From the NCBI GenBank assembly GCA_964440875.1, contig CAYTTS010000052.1, positions 1 to 7,758 on the forward strand: a DNA stretch of 7,758 nucleotides. Reading direction: 5' to 3'. The notes under the pieces are model-generated. The model had not been told where the DNA came from. It ran no database searches and worked only from the letters and a program-made list of their open reading frames with translations. A program made the position numbers and the translations under genes. Source of the DNA: JAAZDN01 sp964440875 (GTDB lineage: Bacteria; Bacillota_I; Bacilli_A; Erysipelotrichales; Erysipelotrichaceae). Each line of letters opens with the position of its first letter. The first letter of the stretch is position 1. Below, piece by piece: positions 6,625 through 7,758 of this stretch.

Positions 6625-7635
6625 ATGAAAATATTAGTAACAGGTGGATTAGGATATATTGGAAGTCATACAGTTGTTCAATTAATTGAAAGTGGACATG
6701 AAGTTGTTATTGTCGACAATTTAAGTAACACTACTGAGGATGTGGCTCTAAGATTAGAAGAAATTACTAAAACAAAAATTAATTATGTAGTTGTAGACTT
6801 ACTAGACTATGATAACTTAGAAAAAGTATTTGAAGCAGATAAATTTGACGGAGTAATTCACTTCGCAGGACTAAAAGCAGTAGGGGAATCAGTTGAACTC
6901 CCATTAAAATACTATGAGCACAATGTTAGTGCTACAGTAAACCTATTAAAATTAATGGCTAAATATGATGTTAATAAAATTATCTTTAGCTCAAGTGCAA
7001 CAGTTTACGGAGATCCGGTAAGTGTACCAATCGATGAAACTTTTGCTACATATGCAACTAACCCTTATGGACAAACTAAAATTATGGTTGAAAACATTTT
7101 AAGCGATGTTGCCAATATTAATAAAGACTTCAGTGCTATTGCACTTAGATATTTCAATCCGGTTGGAGCACATAAGAGTGGTTTAATTGGAGAAAACCCA
7201 AAAGGAATTCCAAATAACTTAGTACCATTTATTGCTCAAGTAGCAACTAAAGAACGTGATCACTTACGTGTTTGGGGCGATGATTATAATACTCCTGACG
7301 GAACTGGTGTTAGAGACTACATTCATGTTGAAGACTTAGCAGAAGGTCACATTAAAGCATTAGAATATACTAATGAATTTAAAGGAATTGAATTCATCAA
7401 CTTAGGTGCTGGTAAAGGTTATTCTGTTCTAGAAGTTAAAGATGCATTTGCGAAAGCTTCAAATACAGAAATTCCATATCAAATATATGAAAGACGTGCT
7501 GGAGATATCGCAACTTCATATGCTAATGCTGATAAAGCACTTCAATTATTAAACTGGAAGACAAAATCAAATATTGATGAAATGTGTGAAGATACTTGGA
7601 GATTTATGAGCAATCTTAGTAAGGAGGACAATTAA
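6625..7635 (+). CDS. galE: UDP-glucose 4-epimerase, possibly also acting on UDP-GlcNAc
   Basis: GalE interconverts UDP-glucose and UDP-galactose by NAD-dependent oxidation at C4. It is an extended short-chain dehydrogenase of 336 residues, normal length. The NAD-binding GGLGYIGSHT is at 7-16, HFAGLKAVGES at 79-89, the catalytic SSSATVYG at 122-129 and the YGQTK pair (Tyr148, Lys152). The sugar-nucleotide region includes RYFNPVGAH (175-183), NPKGIPNNLVPFIAQVA and GTGVRDYIHVEDLA. The position matching E. coli Tyr299 (human Cys307) is Ser298, in RAGDIATSYANADKA. Small residues there are associated with acceptance of N-acetylated UDP-sugars, so a dual-specificity enzyme is plausible. It follows rseP by 9 bases with its own AGGAG. 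Its TAA overlaps the start of a microprotein gene. Family identity is certain; substrate range is inference. Confidence 0.95.
   Translation: MKILVTGGLGYIGSHTVVQLIESGHEVVIVDNLSNTTEDVALRLEEITKTKINYVVVDLLDYDNLEKVFEADKFDGVIHFAGLKAVGESVELPLKYYEHNVSATVNLLKLMAKYDVNKIIFSSSATVYGDPVSVPIDETFATYATNPYGQTKIMVENILSDVANINKDFSAIALRYFNPVGAHKSGLIGENPKGIPNNLVPFIAQVATKERDHLRVWGDDYNTPDGTGVRDYIHVEDLAEGHIKALEYTNEFKGIEFINLGAGKGYSVLEVKDAFAKASNTEIPYQIYERRAGDIATSYANADKALQLLNWKTKSNIDEMCEDTWRFMSNLSKEDN
7621..7627 (+). promoter_or_regulatory. Perfect ribosome binding site inside the end of galE
   Basis: AAGGAGG lies 7 bases upstream of the ATG at 7635, within the last galE codons (Lys-Glu-Asp). It is the best match to the consensus in this window. 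Since galE ends 8 bases later, it can only serve the small downstream reading frame, which is the main reason to call that frame a gene. Confidence 0.8.
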
Positions 7636-7721
7636 TGAGTCAGAAACTAAGAAAAAGCTTAATCGTAGTAATCTCAGGTTTATTACTATTTAGTGTAATC
7701 TCTCCACTATTAATTAAATAA
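7635..7721 (+). CDS. 28-residue single-helix membrane microprotein of unknown function
   Basis: I do not recognise this protein. The frame starts with ATG sharing its A with the galE TAA, 7 bases after a perfect AAGGAGG, and stops with TAA at 7719-7721. The product begins MSQKLRKS, with three basic residues and no acidic ones. A hydrophobic run of about 18 residues follows (LIVVISGLLLFSVISPLL, 9-26), ending in Ile-Lys. This predicts one transmembrane helix with its N-terminus in the cytoplasm by the positive-inside rule. No Cys lipobox or signal peptidase site is evident. It lies between galE and a probable terminator, so it would be the last gene of the operon. It could be a small regulator of a membrane enzyme such as RseP or CdsA, a type I toxin-like peptide, or a leader peptide. 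None of these is supported beyond its shape. Confidence 0.65.
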   Translation: MSQKLRKSLIVVISGLLLFSVISPLLIK

Positions 7722-7726
7722 TTTAT

Positions 7727-7758
7727 TAAAACGGCTTTCCAAAATAAGTTGGGGTAGC
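7727..7758 (+). terminator. Probable intrinsic terminator cut by the window edge
   Basis: GGCTTTCCAA (7733-7742) can pair with TTGGGGTAGC (7749-7758) around the loop AATAAG, with two G-T wobbles and one bulged T. The stem is open at the right edge: the 5' side is preceded by AAAAC (7728-7732), so the unseen continuation would be expected to read CGTTTT and close a longer stem ending in a T-tract. This would end transcription just after the microprotein gene. Only the left arm, loop and most of the right arm are visible. Confidence 0.6.

Overview
The window is a low-G+C, gene-dense, single-strand block of ten genes, all on the + strand, with almost no intergenic DNA. In order: the 3' two thirds of rpsB (ribosomal protein S2), tsf (EF-Ts), pyrH (UMP kinase), frr (ribosome recycling factor), uppS (undecaprenyl diphosphate synthase), cdsA (CDP-diglyceride synthase), dxr (DXP reductoisomerase), rseP (site-2 protease), galE (UDP-sugar 4-epimerase) and an unrecognised 28-residue membrane microprotein. 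The order rpsB-tsf-pyrH-frr-uppS-cdsA-dxr-rseP is the classic Firmicutes arrangement. The strong A/T bias, AGGAG-type ribosome binding sites and protein sequences fit a low-G+C Firmicute or a member of the Mollicutes/Erysipelotrichia side of the Bacilli. I cannot fix the genus. All 11 tryptophans are TGG and all ten stops are TAA or TAG, so there is no sign of the Mycoplasma UGA=Trp code, although UGA is also never used as a stop.

Region 1 (1-1626) is the translation module. Truncated rpsB and tsf end at a perfect hairpin/T-tract terminator. The S2 protein carries a long Asp/Gln then Arg/Gln-rich C-terminal tail beyond the usual S2 core. Region 2 (1627-6615) is a run of nucleotide, ribosome-recycling, lipid-carrier, phospholipid, isoprenoid and membrane-proteolysis genes. 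From frr to rseP they are joined end to end (gaps or overlaps of 1 to 7 nt), and several starts lack a good Shine-Dalgarno sequence, so translational coupling is likely. Region 3 (6616-7758) has galE where many Firmicutes have proS/polC, then the microprotein with the best ribosome binding site in the window, then the 5' part of a probable terminator that runs off the end.

The genes form a linked metabolic set. Dxr commits carbon to the MEP pathway that yields IPP. UppS condenses IPP into the undecaprenyl carrier. PyrH supplies UDP, and so the UTP and CTP used for the UDP-sugars of GalE and for CdsA's CDP-diacylglycerol. RseP polices membrane proteins. No tRNA, rRNA, CRISPR array, insertion sequence or integrase was found. 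The gene set is mostly ordinary. The parts most worth a second look are the microprotein, the S2 tail, the terminator abutting pyrH, the serine at the GalE gatekeeper position, and the altered active-site loops of Dxr.
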